Shown here one piece after another: positions 1-12,509 of a stretch of DNA of 64,000 nt. This stretch comes from Mytilus galloprovincialis (lineage: Eukaryota > Mollusca > Bivalvia > Mytilida > Mytilidae): the NCBI RefSeq assembly GCF_965363235.1, contig NC_134841.1, positions 37,663,440 to 37,727,439 of the forward strand, read 5' to 3'. The stretch's first letter is position 1. Each line of letters begins with the position of its first letter. The translations under genes were made by a program, and so were the position numbers. The notes beneath the pieces were generated by a model. That model was not told the origin of the DNA and searched no databases. It was given only the letters and a program-made list of their open reading frames with translations.

Positions 1-3000
1 TGTCAAGCTTTATATGGAAAGTTCAAACCCAAATATTTGAAAAACAGAAATTTATAAATTCGTTAAGGAATTCGGAGCTATATGATCAAATATGGCCTAA
101 AACAATGTCCAATTTCATTTAGTTAATTTTTGCCCAAGCGCTTGTCCTGGATATATATTCATTATGAACGCGCAAACCAATGCATATCGGATGGACTCGA
201 ACTTCTTGAATAAAATACAAAACTGCAAACATTGGAAAGTCTTATTTTTGGGAAATTGTCATTAGTTTCTGGATATGATCTGACCACAGAAAGATAATTT
301 GCTGTAAGAATTCAAATAGTTTATCAATAATGTAAATGTGAGATTTTTATCTTTGTCAGTTTTTAAAATGCCAATTTATCGCTATGCAATCTTAATTTGT
401 TTGCTTCATGTTTTCTTATTTTGAACACCGATCTAATCAATGTCTTTTGTCTATCTTTTTCTAATTTAGCTATTTGCTCTGAGTATTTTTTTCTTATCTC
501 GCAGTAACATAGCTCATTGTTCCAAATTATACAAATCATTACAACATTGGCTCTCTTGTAACACATGGTTAATACCCACTAGAATTATCTTAAAATTATA
601 CATTGTAACAGATCCTATGTCCTGCCATAAATTCTGCATAATCAAATGAAAGTTTATCCAATAGTAGAGAAGGATTTTGATCTACAAGGAAGTGTTTTGA
701 GATTTTTTGTATAAAAATAAATGTTCTATCTATGTTCGTAAAAAATGTTTCAAATAGCTGTATATTAACGAAATTGAGCAGAGTAAATATATATAAAATG
801 TTAAATATCAGAACAATATTTGATAACATTGAATCAAATATCGCGAACGTTTTTGTTCATAAACTATTTGGTTTACTAATCAAAGATTTTGTGAATAATC
901 GCTTGCTAAATGTTAGGTCCTAAGTGAACTTGAAGACGGGTAAGAAATACGTGTTGTGCACAGAAAAAGTTTATGTAGAGTCAGTCACGTTCGGATAATT
1001 GTTCCTCATTTTAATATTTATCCAATACCTTTAGAACCTTGAAATATCTATAGATTGAAGGTCATTAAATCGATAAGATAACAGTTGGATTGTAAATCAT
1101 TACATTTTCAGATGTGACCTATTTTGGCTAATTAGATGATATCCTTATGAAATAGTAAAATACTGAACTCCAAGGAAAATTAAAAACGGAAAAAATATCC
1201 CTTATCAAATGGCAAAACCAAAATCACTCATCAAACGAGTGGACAACTGCTGTCCTAACTTGTTACCTGCGTTTTTTTAATTAGAAAATGGTGGATTAAA
1301 CTGATGTTATAACTAGATAGACCTCTTACTTGTATGAAACATTTACAAAATGTTCACGTTTTGGGTGTTTGTCATTAGAAATGAATACATAGCGAGTTAT
1401 TCTTTTCTTATTGGATCTTTTGTTAAAATGCTTATTTACATTCACGGTAGATCACATTAGCTTTATACCATTTGCTTTATGAGGTTACCGACAAATTATC
1501 TTACTTTACCTTAATTAAGGATAAGACTTATCTGACATACGCTTAATACGTTTGTAAATGGTATACCAGAAGTATCTTACGTTCTACCGGTAAGGAACAA
1601 ATGAAATAGAAGAGAAAGAAGTCCAGTTCATAACTCGGAAGTATTGCTTTGATATTCATTTCAGGAAAATAGCCTAGCCTCGCTCCTGTCTATTGCTCAA
1701 CAATGGCCAAACCCCGTCATAAACTTGTGTGTTGCTTTTGATCTGCAAAATGGTTATGCATAGAAAAACAGGTTCTTTTTTACATATTTGTACTCGGATT
1801 TGATTTCAAAATGTGTACCTAAATGTATGACCAAAAAAAAAGAAATTGCGAGAAATGTTATTTCAAATGTTTGCACAGTAAATAAATATCATGATTATTC
1901 TGGAAAGTAAAATGTAAATTTAGGTAACGTTAAGACTTTTACGATTCAAACTATTGTTGTTTGTTCATAAATTTCGATTCGATATAAAACAGTGCGAGAT
2001 AATGTCTTTATTATGACCTAAAACATTCAAGATCAATCTAATTATTTGTGCATCAGCATGCATTTCTTTGTTATAATGGCATTTCCGTGTAGAGTTGCAC
2101 AAAGCAATAACATACAAAGAATTTAATTGCAAGAGAAAGGACGAAAGGTAGTCACGAAAAACGACAAATTGATGCATAACTGAAGTGTTATATTTAATTT
2201 AGTCATTAAAATCAACTAAAATTAGAGTAAAATTTGATTTAACAGTTATTACGTAATTTGTGTTATGTAATGTTGTGGTGCCACATGATCAGTATAATGA
2301 CAATGATTGTTCTCCTACTGGAACCAATGAACGCTTGTTATATGGAACTGTCCTAGTTATCGGACAAATATTTCAAAATAATACCCATAATATAAACTCA
2401 GCATGGATACCAGTGACTGTATGCATTAAACCACTGAAGTTAAGAAATCCAATCGTAGTACTTATTTATCGTTGAAAATGTAGTAAATTCCGTCCTTTCG
2501 GAACAAAACGAAGTATAAAGAGAAATCATAACCCAAATTTTCGAGAAGGTTTTGCCAAATAAAAACCAGTTAATGAAATCTATTCCTAAGGAAAGAACCT
2601 GTAATACAAGGGTTGTAAATAACATCTGATGACGTATTATTTGTCAACTACATGTAATAAGAAATATCCATAGCGACAGGAGATGACACTGTAATGATAT
2701 CTTAAAAATTTAATAAATAAGTCATTGTAAGATGACATTTACCTCTTTTCTTCAAGTAATAACCTAATGCATAAAACATAAGCATTATAGAAGTCCTGAT
2801 AGACTCATGTATCTTAACAATATACATTTTTACACAGTGAAATTTAAAAAAAGATTTAAAAAAGGACAACTAAGCTGCTGGTGTTGTTTTGTTTTTTTTG
2901 CATCAATCCCAATATTTTTCAAAACATTTCGCTCATTAAGTTCTTTTTTTTTTAAACCATTCGTAAATTGATTATAATTTGCTAATACGTTATTAAAAAA

Positions 3001-3900
3001 TATAACAATGTATATTTAATTTAACATACGGGTTTCATTGAGAACTATAATTTCCCATTGTTACAGCCTTGTTTGCCACCCGATCAACATTAAGTGAGGA
3101 TAGTATGTAATGTTTTCAAAACATTTGTTTCAGAGAAGAATTGTTTTAGATGTTGCAATCAGATATTAAAGCTTGATTTTTATTATCATGTTGTTGATTG
3201 AAAACAAAACTTTACGACAAAAAAAGATGATTTCAGCTTTCCAATTGTGAACTTTCCATTTCTAAGTAGCAACATTCCAGCAGCACCTGCATACGGTTTA
3301 TATATCTCCCAATTAATACGATATTACCGTGCTTGCATTTCCTATCATGATTTTCTTGATAGAGGGTTGTTGCTCACAAGGAAGCTATTAAATCAAGAGT
3401 TCTAAATGGTGAAGTTGAAATCATCTCTTCGTAAATTTTACGGACGCCATCACGAGTTGGTTGACCGTTATGGAATAACCGTTTCACAAATGATATCGGA
3501 TATGTTCCGTACGTCGTAACTACAATACCCTTCCCTTTCATAACTGTGACCTAGCAAATTAGACTATCTACCGGATTTGTTATCTCATAAGCAACAAGAC
3601 GGGTGCCACATGAGCAGGATCTGCTTACCCTTCCGAAGCACCTGAAATCACACCTAGTTTTGGTGGGGTTCGTGTTGTTCATTCTTTAGTTTTATATGTT
3701 GTGTCATGTGTACTATTGTTTGTCTGTGTCCTTTTCATTTTTAGCCATGGTGTTGTCAGTTTATTTTCGATTTATGAGTTTGACTGTCCCTCAGTATCTT
3801 TCGTCCCTCTTTTCAATCCAATTGAAACAAAATAAAAATCATCCATATAAAATAATCCCTTTGTCTCTCTCGTCCAGTTGAGAATAGTTTCGAAAATAAC
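1..3900. repeat. Segmentally duplicated block, copy 1
   Basis: Long collinear similarity by eye: 1-190 and 300-920 match 9628-9830 and 11530-12290, while 880-3880 matches 27985-32500 (for example ACAGTGCGAGATAATGTCTT at 1988 and near 29090). The copies differ by many substitutions and indels, so the duplications are old. No intact gene is visible in any copy. Confidence 0.7.
3226..3519 (+). pseudogene. C-terminal remnant of a reverse-transcriptase element protein, copy 1
   Basis: A 97-codon frame reads FPIVNFPFLSSNIPAAPAYG, YISQLIRYYRAC, then KFYGRHHELVDRYGITVSQM, ending at TAA 3517. I recognise this as the end of a retroelement RT protein common in bivalves. It has an internal TAA at about codon 62 and a run of seven A just upstream that shifts the frame, and everything N-terminal is missing. 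A 3' tail continues to about 3815. Confidence 0.65.
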
Positions 3901-4011
3901 GTAATGGTAAAAGTATAGAAATTGATTTCTGCTTTCAATACTTACAATCTACTTACATAACCACAATGTTTGTCTAGCTATCATACTGATAGATATGTTG
4001 TCTTGTGATTG

Positions 4012-4163
4012 CACCAGATGCGGATTTAGCGGGGGGACAGGGGGCCCGCCCCCCCCTTTTTGGGAAAACATTTGGTTGCTTATATAGGAAATCACTGAAG
4101 CGTGACTGAAGCGGGCCCCCTCTTAAGTCAGTTAGTGGGCCCCCACTTATGAAAATTTCTGGA
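4012..4163. mobile_element. Short GC-rich MITE-like element
   Basis: About 150 bp, with imperfect inverted ends: CAGATGCGGATTTAGC on the left and CTGGATCCACCACTG on the right (complement CAGTGGTGGATCCAG). The interior is rich in GGGCCCGCCC, unlike its AT-rich surroundings. Confidence 0.55.
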
Positions 4164-4478
4164 TCCACCACTGTGCACTATTAACATGAAACGTTGAAAA
4201 TCAGAGGTAGAGTATTTACAGGTGTCCAAAAGTTAATATGAGGCTGAACCGAATCACAAAATTGCTAATCTATTAATGTAAAATTTAAAATTATTTGTTT
4301 TATCATTTTCCTCAAATATAGTTGCATCTTAAAACGTTAAGTCCTTTTAAAATGCTATTCATGAAAAATTTATTGCTTCTTTTGGAGGAAAATATTGTGT
4401 TTCATTGCATAAATGCACTATATCTTTCTAATGATATCAAACATACATCGAACGCAAACACACATACTTTGGCTAGAG

Positions 4479-4640
4479 ATGCAGTCTTCAAAGACTAAAC
4501 AATATAAAGTAGTCTCGTTAGAATATGATCCTATATCGATCTCTACAATTACAAATGACATCAAAAAAGCATCCGACGATTTAGTTTCAGTGATTAGGTC
4601 ATGTTCGAAAGAAAACAGAATGATCATTCAAAAAACTTAT
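4479..4640 (+). pseudogene. Possible orphan annexin-like exon
   Basis: The frame reads YDPISISTITNDIKKASDD then LVSVIRSCSKENRMIIQKTY. The second half resembles the annexin repeat helices (LI-I--RS--QR--I---Y), but the GxGT calcium loop is missing. No neighbouring annexin repeats were found on either strand nearby, and the following bases (GTTTTT) make a poor donor. It may be a decayed exon or chance similarity. Confidence 0.25.
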
Positions 4641-4992
4641 GTTTTTATGGCAGTTAAATGTTATTATTCAAACCTAAAATTTACCTTTTTATTTTGTATT
4701 TTTTGTGTACAAACAAATATTTCCAGATGTTAAAAAACACCCTGAAAGTCACACATGAATAAAACAAAAGAGATAAAATGAAGCACTTTTCTAATATTTT
4801 GTATTCAAATTAGAATCTAATTTATAAACAGATGTGCTGATATGACAATAATATTACGGATGAACGTAGTAACTTTAGTTTTTCAATAAAATTACTATCG
4901 GATTTTGTACTGAAGAGAGCGCTTATCGAGCATATTTATCTTTTAAGACATTAGTGTTAAGTTGCAAAGGCGGTTTGCAGTTTTTACCAATG

Positions 4993-5293
4993 AAATAAGG
5001 ATCCCGCAAACATGTTTAACCCCGCCACATTCTCTATGTATATGCCTGTCCCAAGTCAGGAGCTTGTAATTCAGTGGTTGTCGTTTGTTTATGTGTTACA
5101 TATTTGTTTTTCGTTTATTTTTTATACATAAATTAGGCTGTTAGTTTTCTTGTTTGAATTGTTTTACATTGTCATTTCGGGGCCTTTTATAGCTGACTAT
5201 GCGGTATGGGCTTTGCTCATTGTTGAAGGCCTTACGTAATTTACGTGTCATTTTATTCTCATTGGCAATTATACCACATCTTCTTTTTTATAT
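4993..5293 (+). repeat. SINE-like repeat family A, plus copy
   Basis: It reads ACATGTTTAACCCCGCCACA, GCCTGTCCCAAGTCAGGAGC, AGCTGACTATGCGGTATGGG and ATTATACCACATCTTC. Other copies are at 10783-11205 (minus), 14144-14345 (plus) and 21605-21800 (minus). Confidence 0.8.
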
Positions 5294-8200
5294 TTGAAAT
5301 GTACATGAATCAATACAGTCAAACTGTCACAAAGAAATATATATTTACAAATAAAGCTCAATAATTTTCTCGCTATGAGTGAACCATTTACCTCAGATTT
5401 AACTTTGAGTTCTTTTATTTAGGAAGTCTGAGATCTTTCTGGTGGCATTTATATAGTTTATATGGTAGTCCTTAAATTGTTTGCAAGATAGAGCTTGGAT
5501 TTTGCTATGTTTACTTAAGGAAAATATTAAGTCACACAAACAGTTTGTGTATGAACTGCAGTCAAGTTAATGGTAGATTCTGTTAAAAACATTAAATAGT
5601 AAACATACTGACCTCGCAGATAAAATTCATATTAGAAAGTCCATTATCAAATGCCAAAATCAAATGCTCAAACACATTAAACGATAGGAAACCAACTGCA
5701 TTTCCTGCATCTACAATGTTAACTTACAAAGCAAAAACTGTGAAAAGGGGATGGCTAAGAAGTGTATTCAAAGTTTCTATATCACCAATTACTGTATTTT
5801 AGTTTAACAGATTTATCTGAAGCCTCATATATTGATGCACTCTTGACAAAAATAGATCTAAGAGTTATCAGTTTAAACATTATTATTTTTTTTCTATTCT
5901 CTATATTCTATTTATATTCTGTATTTTAATACAAACTATTCAGTAAAATATTCAACATTGGTCAATGATTATTAATGACAGTATGTCTGCTATTAGCGAA
6001 TTGACAATAAATGGTATGTGAAACACTTTTCTCGAACGAAAATCTTTCCTTAATCAACATCCCAGTGAAAGAAATTGTTGGAATTAAAATTGACAAGACT
6101 TAATATCGATAACAGCTTGAAATTAAAAATTATTTTATTTCAATCTTCCAATAAAAATGTTTTGTGATTTCATTCCGAATCTATATATGATATACAAATA
6201 AGCCTTATAATAATAAACTGTTATCACAGAGATATATCTAGCTTTTTTGTAATTTTGATTATGCAAATGATTAAATTAAAATACCAATACTTTAACATGT
6301 TACTCAAGTTATAAGGCAAATATTCATAGTAAATGAACCATAACTGAGGTACATGTAACATGGCTGCTCAATCTCCAGCTCAAATAGCTGAATACCAATT
6401 AAGTTTGGCCTAACACTAATGATTCCCCTTGAACTGACCTAATTACAAATTAATACATGTTAATTAAGCAAAATTTCCAAGGTCAATAGACCATGATTAC
6501 GGACACGCTTTACAACTGCATACCAAATATCGTCGCCAACGCCGAAAACAGCATACCTTTGTCTCGCTTTTTGACTCTGTTAAAAGAGACACTTATAATG
6601 TATTGATATATGTTCTTTAGAAATTGTTATGAATTCAGCTGTTTTGTGGTATTTATTCTGGTACTTCTTATTGTTATTTGTATTCGTTTTGATTTTGTGT
6701 TATGTATCTGTGTATATGTTGCTTACTAGCATTAATTTATCAGTAATATTAGAAGATGTAAAATAATAGACTTTAAGATGAACATGACTTGGAATGTTTA
6801 ATATATATGTTGAGTACACAGTTTTCTTGAATGTTCAAGATCCCTTAAAACTTCTCACAGATATTCGAAGGGGTGCCAATTAAAATACATATGTTTGGAT
6901 TTTACCATGATATTTGACCATACAAACACTGTAAACGTAAAGTGCAGTTTTATAATTATCATTTAATTTTAAATATTGATATCACATAACCATGAAATGT
7001 CTACAAACAATACGTATCGCTTAGTGTTCGTTTATTTGAATGAACTATATACTTCAGATTAAGTTTTGATTATTCCCATTTAAATGTCTAAGAACATACT
7101 GTTGGCGTTTAATAGTCTTATTGAATGCGTGGGTATCACGAATCTAGAACATTAATAACAGCAGTATCGTTGTAAAAACGTGATTTGTCATCTAACGAGG
7201 CTACAATGAGAATAATTTAGTATACATTTATATAAGGTACAGAAGGTTTTAAATGAAAGTAGTTGGTTTATTTGCCTAATGTGTGTCCACAGTTCATATT
7301 GCTACAACAGCTGTAATATACATACGTCATAGATTGAGCTAGGGTTTGCGATAAGTCATGTTTTTATTACGTTGGGCAAATAGATCTGTATCCAATTAGA
7401 CCAAACAAAATTGTCATTAGCAAGTTCTGATATGCACTTACATGTTTTTCCATTGCATTGTTAAATTTTGTATCGAACGTTTAGGAATGAGATTTATAAT
7501 AATACATTTTAAAACTGCAAATAAAATTGTAGTGGTCGAAAATAGTTACACACTTTATTTTGAAAACAAGTGACCAGACGAAAGTAACAATTCCAACTTT
7601 TCAATTTTCTGATGAAAGTTTACATAGGACCATTCTTCAAAGCATATATTGTGAGCCGAATTACTTGGTTTTTCACAAAGTAGGGTTCTATAAATATATT
7701 GTGGTGTAATGTGATTTGAAGACATCATAACATTGTATCGGCATCCTCAAGAGTCTGTACTTAACTGTTTTAAGACTTGTATTGAGTGAAAGAACATGCT
7801 AAAATGACATTTTATTGTTATTATTACGTATGCATTTTATCCTTGCATATGGCCTATAGAGTATTATAGTTATTTTTCTTCTTCAATGTAACTATAGTGG
7901 TTAGCACACTACGCAGCATGATTCCCTCAACCGTTCCTATATTGTTTCATGAAATCAAAGTATGGTTTATAATAATTCGATGTAAACCAAAAGAAGTATA
8001 ATAATAACAATCTGATCCAATAATCATCCACCAATAAACGTTTAATTAATTAAACAAATTAGTTTTCCGCGTGTAACGTCAAAATAAACAAATTTGATCT
8101 ATTACTGTAGAAAAAGTGTTTGATTAATACATTTTTATTCTTGTGATAAAGTTTACAATATTGAAAGAATACATTTAAATGTTTTCTTCAGTTGTAAAAG

Positions 8201-9120
8201 TGCATTCATATTGAAAACATTTAGTTTTAAAGGTAACAGTATAGTAACTCATTGCAAAATCATTTGTTCAACTAATTTGAATTCATTACTTAAATTTTGT
8301 ATAGAACCAACTATTACAGAGGAAAAGTGTTGAAGTTTGCCTTATGATCATGTAATATATATACGTTTACAAAAGTATTAACCACAGAGGGCAAATAAAT
8401 CTTAGGATATTAAGACAGCAGACAATTTGTTGTCTCCTGCGAAATGATTCATCTTTTGCTCAACTATACATTTGATACTTACAGTTGACAACGGGAACTG
8501 GAAGTCGTCGTAAAAATACTTGCTTATAATTTTTGTTGGCTTTGGCTTTAGTGTTTTGTGTTGATGTCTTTTCTCAGTCAATAGTATAAATCATAACTTG
8601 ATATTGAAATTTAAAAAAAAAACATTACTTATATGAAAACTATTCATAAGTTCAAACGATTATAAAGAATAATTGGCTATTTGATCAAATAACTTAGAAA
8701 TTAGCATATTGTATTTTTTCAAACCGTAGAAATCATAATAAAATAATAGCATGTCATCGTAGGACTGACTGCGCGGCTAGTTAAATCATATCGATTTACA
8801 TTTACAGAGCAGTGGCATCTGCACAGGTAGTGTAAATAAAATATAACGAAAATATTTCGAAAATGCACCTAAACCATACTTATGATTACAAAAGGAAATA
8901 TGTTTCTAAAGGCCTTCTATGCTCTTGATTTGTCACAAATATATGCAATTTCAAAGGAAAATGAGTCCTGTACCGGATTAAATGCTGTTCACACTCCCAT
9001 TCATGAAAAGTTAGGAACTAAAAAAAAACAAGATAAAAAAGAAAGCCAAGTTTGTCTAAAGTGAATTTCACGTGATTTAATTTGAAGCTTAGTTTTAATT
9101 AATTGAATCCATCAATTGGT
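5294..9120. other. AT-rich intergenic DNA
   Basis: I see no gene or complete repeat here. The 60-codon ORF at 8882-9064 has no recognisable feature. Confidence 0.6.
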
Positions 9121-9182
9121 AATTCTAATGCAACAACGTTTGTAACGTTCATTTTGATTGGATAACGTCACTTTCTTACATG

Positions 9183-9203
9183 GCATCAATTGACAATTGA
9201 TGC
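9183..9203. repeat. 21-bp perfect palindrome
   Basis: GCATCAATTG and CAATTGATGC meet around a single A. The same GCATCAATT motif recurs in both arms of the hairpin at 9291-9457, suggesting one composite element. Confidence 0.8.
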
Positions 9204-9290
9204 TATGGGACGTACGCGCAAGCGCAAACGGCATATGACAGATTTTTAAATACATGTTTTAACGTTGTTTTCTGTCAGTTTCATTAGAAT

Positions 9291-9457
9291 GGAGATAACA
9301 ATATTGCATTTTAAGCTCCGACGGCATCAATTTGGGATTTGATGGTCGCAAATACCCGTTTACTGTCTCCGCTAACGCGTCGCCAGTAAACTTAATTTGC
9401 GACCATCAAATCCCCAATTGATGCAGACGGAGCTTAAAATACAATACAGTTATCTCC
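9291..9457. repeat. Long hairpin: ~74-bp arms around an ~18-bp loop
   Basis: The left arm (9291-9365, GGAGATAACAATATTGCATT...) and the right arm (9384-9457) are complementary with a handful of mismatches. The core GGGATTTGATGGTCGCAAAT pairs nearly perfectly. The loop holds CGCTAACGCGTCG. This may be a foldback MITE or a transcribed hairpin. Confidence 0.85.
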
Positions 9458-9627
9458 TAATTTTAGAAATGATTAAAATCACAAATAAGACAGTACTGAA
9501 GCATTGACTACAAAACTGATGTGGTGTAATCCTTATAGATTAACAGTCAACCAGCAGTGGTATTAGCGCAGTGATAGAAATACAAATGACATTTCATAAA
9601 TCGTGTGTCCCATGCCCTTTTCTTGGA

Positions 9628-12355
9628 AGCTTTATGAGGAATGTTCAAACCGAAACATTTGAAAAACATGGATTTATAAATGGTTTGTAGAATTAGGAGC
9701 TATATGATCAAAAATGGCCTAAAATTATATCCAATTTCATTCAGTTAATGTTTGCATTGGCGCTTTTCTGGTTTTGTGTTATCAGGAACGCTCAGACCCA
9801 TATAACATGGCATCGAAATTAAATCTAAATGTGTAATCACTCTTTCAACTCTGCAAAGACATCGTAATTGAACATTCCAAGCCTATTGTTATGTTTTTAT
9901 AAATGACGTTCCATACCATACGATACATTAGATATACGTGAAATACTCACAAAAACAATATTCACCATCCCCTTTAAAACTGTCTTGTACAAATTATGTT
10001 TAAAATAACCTATTGCAAATACCTTTTTAATGAATACAAACATACAGCAACCATCCCAAAATTGTCCTTCACATACTTTTCTGATCGTTTGACAACGGCA
10101 TATAGAAAACGATAAATTTTCCCTTCAAAGCCTTCTTTTACTGACAAATGTTATTGCTCTCAATTTAGAAAGTATATTTCATCATATCTGAAGATGATGC
10201 GTTCGTGGTGCAAGGATATTTCTTCTACAGCGGTATCAACATCAGCTCAGTATTCACTCAGATTAAGGTATTGAGCATGACATGATTTAGAAATCGTCCG
10301 TTGATAAACTTTTAATATATATCTAAACTAAGGTTTCCACTCCCTCAGACAAAGTTTACCTTACATGGATTTTGGCAATTTTCATATAAAAAAGAAGATA
10401 TGGTATGATTGCCAATGAGACAACTATCCACAAAAGATATAAACCTCCTCAACTGTTTCGCTTCTTGTGCATCCTTATCCTTGACTTTTCAAAGTGTTGA
10501 CACCAATTTTTTACTTCTACTTTTTCTTCACAGCTTCAATCGGAATTCTAAACAACATTATTGTATTTAAAGTTTATTCTTTTTTTTTCGTTTTATAGCG
10601 ATCTGATTTCATTATTGCAAATCAGTGTTCTTAAAGCAAAACCTATCAACGTCGTGCTCGCGATGCTACGGTTTTAATCAAAGAAATGAATATTTTTTGT
10701 AAGGATTACACAATCCGTAATATACTGTCGTTTTCACAACAAACAATTCCATAAAACAATAAAGAAGAGGGTATGATAATAATTATAAAAGAAGGTGTGG
10801 TATGATTGCCAATTCGACCACTCTCCACAAGATACCAACGTGACACAGAAATTAACAACTACATGTCACCGTATGGCTTTCAACAATGAGCAGAGCCCAT
10901 ACCGCAAAGTAAGCTATAAAAGGCCTTAAAATCGCAATGTAAATCAATTCAAATGAGAAAACTAACGACCTAATTTATGTATAAAAAAAATGAACGAAAA
11001 ACACATAAACAAACGACAACCACTGAATTACAGGCTCCTTACTTGGGATAGGCACATACATAGAGAATGTGGCGGGGTGAAACATGTTAGCGGGATCCCA
11101 ACCCTCCTCTAATCTGGGACAGTGGTATAACAGTTCAACATAAGAACGTATTATACAAATCAGTTGAAAAAAGCTTAACTCATCAGATAGATAAAAATAC
11201 AAGTGGACGTGGATAATGACCTTTTATAATCTAAAATCGAATCCTTAAACGTATCAAAAATTAATACAATATTCAAAAGACACTTGTCTGTCAGATTGAA
11301 GTATTTTAATGTCTTGACATTTTGTCTGATACATTTCCGTTTTGACTTCAAACTCCTTGAATGAATTCTAAACCTGCAATGATAAAGATACTAGCTTCAT
11401 TTTATGATCTAGGCGTTTATTTCTTGATATGAACTAACACATGTTATGATCTAGGCATTAATATATTGATACGAACTTACGAACTGTTGTGTGTCTATAT
11501 AAGACTTTTCGTGTGTTAACCGTTTTCCTAATGTTAGATTTTTTTATCTTTGTCATTTTAAAAATGATAGTTTATCGATATTAAATGAAAACTATTTATA
11601 TTATATTTTTAAAATGAATATAAATATGGTTTTAAACATATTTTTAACAAATGTGATGGGCCTTTTGTCTAGTTCTTATGTTTTTGCTTTTTTTTTTTTT
11701 GTAATTCTGAAAATCAGCTATTTGCTCAAGGTAAATTCATGACCTCACAGCAAAAAAGCCCACTATTACAAATGATAGAAATCATGTACGACATTGGCTC
11801 TCTTGTTACCCATTTTTAAAGGGCACTAGAATAAGATTAATTATCAATTTGAAACACATCCTATATCCTGCAATAATTTTTGAATATTATTTAATGAAAG
11901 TTTATCCAAAAACACAGATGGATGTGGATCTACCAGAGGAAGTGTTTTAATATTTATATATCATAAAAATTTATGGATTTAATAGTAAAATGATTCTTGC
12001 TAAAAATCATTTGCTGTCTTTCCTTTATCGAAACAACTTTACATTCAAGTCATGATATTTTCTGAAAACAAAATTATGTTTTCTATCTTCTATTGTTCGT
12101 AACAAGCGTTTCAAATAGCTGTGTATTGGCGAATTGTATTGAAAAGAGTGAATATATTTAAAAAGTGTAAAATATCAGAACAATGTATAGTAATATTGAA
12201 TCAATTATCGCGAACGTTTCTGTTCATAAACTATTTGGTTTGCTATTGAAAGTTTTTGTGAATAATATCTTGCTAAATGTTTGGTCCTTAAATGCGTGTT
12301 TAAAAAAGTTTATTTAGGGTCAGTCAAGTTTGGCTAACTGTTCTTCATTTGAATA
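9628..12355. repeat. Segmentally duplicated block, copy 2
   Basis: Matches copy 1 in order: GGAGCTATATGATCAAA near 9699, then TCGCGAACGTTTCTGTTCAT near 12208. The block is interrupted by about 1.7 kb that includes a family A repeat. Confidence 0.65.
10783..11205 (-). repeat. SINE-like repeat family A, minus, longest copy
   Basis: It starts GAAGGTGTGGTATGATTGCC and runs through ATGTGGCGGGGTGAAACATG and CAACCCTCCTCTAATCTGGG to AGATAAAAATACAAG. A 75-codon minus ORF inside is incidental. Confidence 0.75.
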
Positions 12356-12365
12356 TTGATCCTTA

Positions 12366-12505
12366 AGAACTTGTTTAAACAAGTAAGCCCAGTCGTTAAA
12401 ACAAGTTAGCTTAGTTTTTATAACAAGATAAATATGCTAAGTCATTATAACAACTTAGCTAAGTCGTTTAAACAAGTTAGATAAGTCGGTATAACGACTT
12501 AAAAA
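12366..12505. repeat. Degenerate short tandem array (AAGTCGTTATAACAAGTTAG type)
   Basis: About seven degenerate ~20-bp units alternate AAGTCGTT and AACAAGTTAG motifs, several of them self-complementary (TTGTTTAAACAA). Confidence 0.7.
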
Positions 12506-12509
12506 TAAA

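Noticed and set aside
596..829. Minus ORF with LVDQNPSLLLDKLSF similar to a segment in block 2 (LVDPHPSVFLDKLS)
   Set aside because: The similarity is explained by the DNA duplication; block 2 has a frame change and stops, and no family was recognised.
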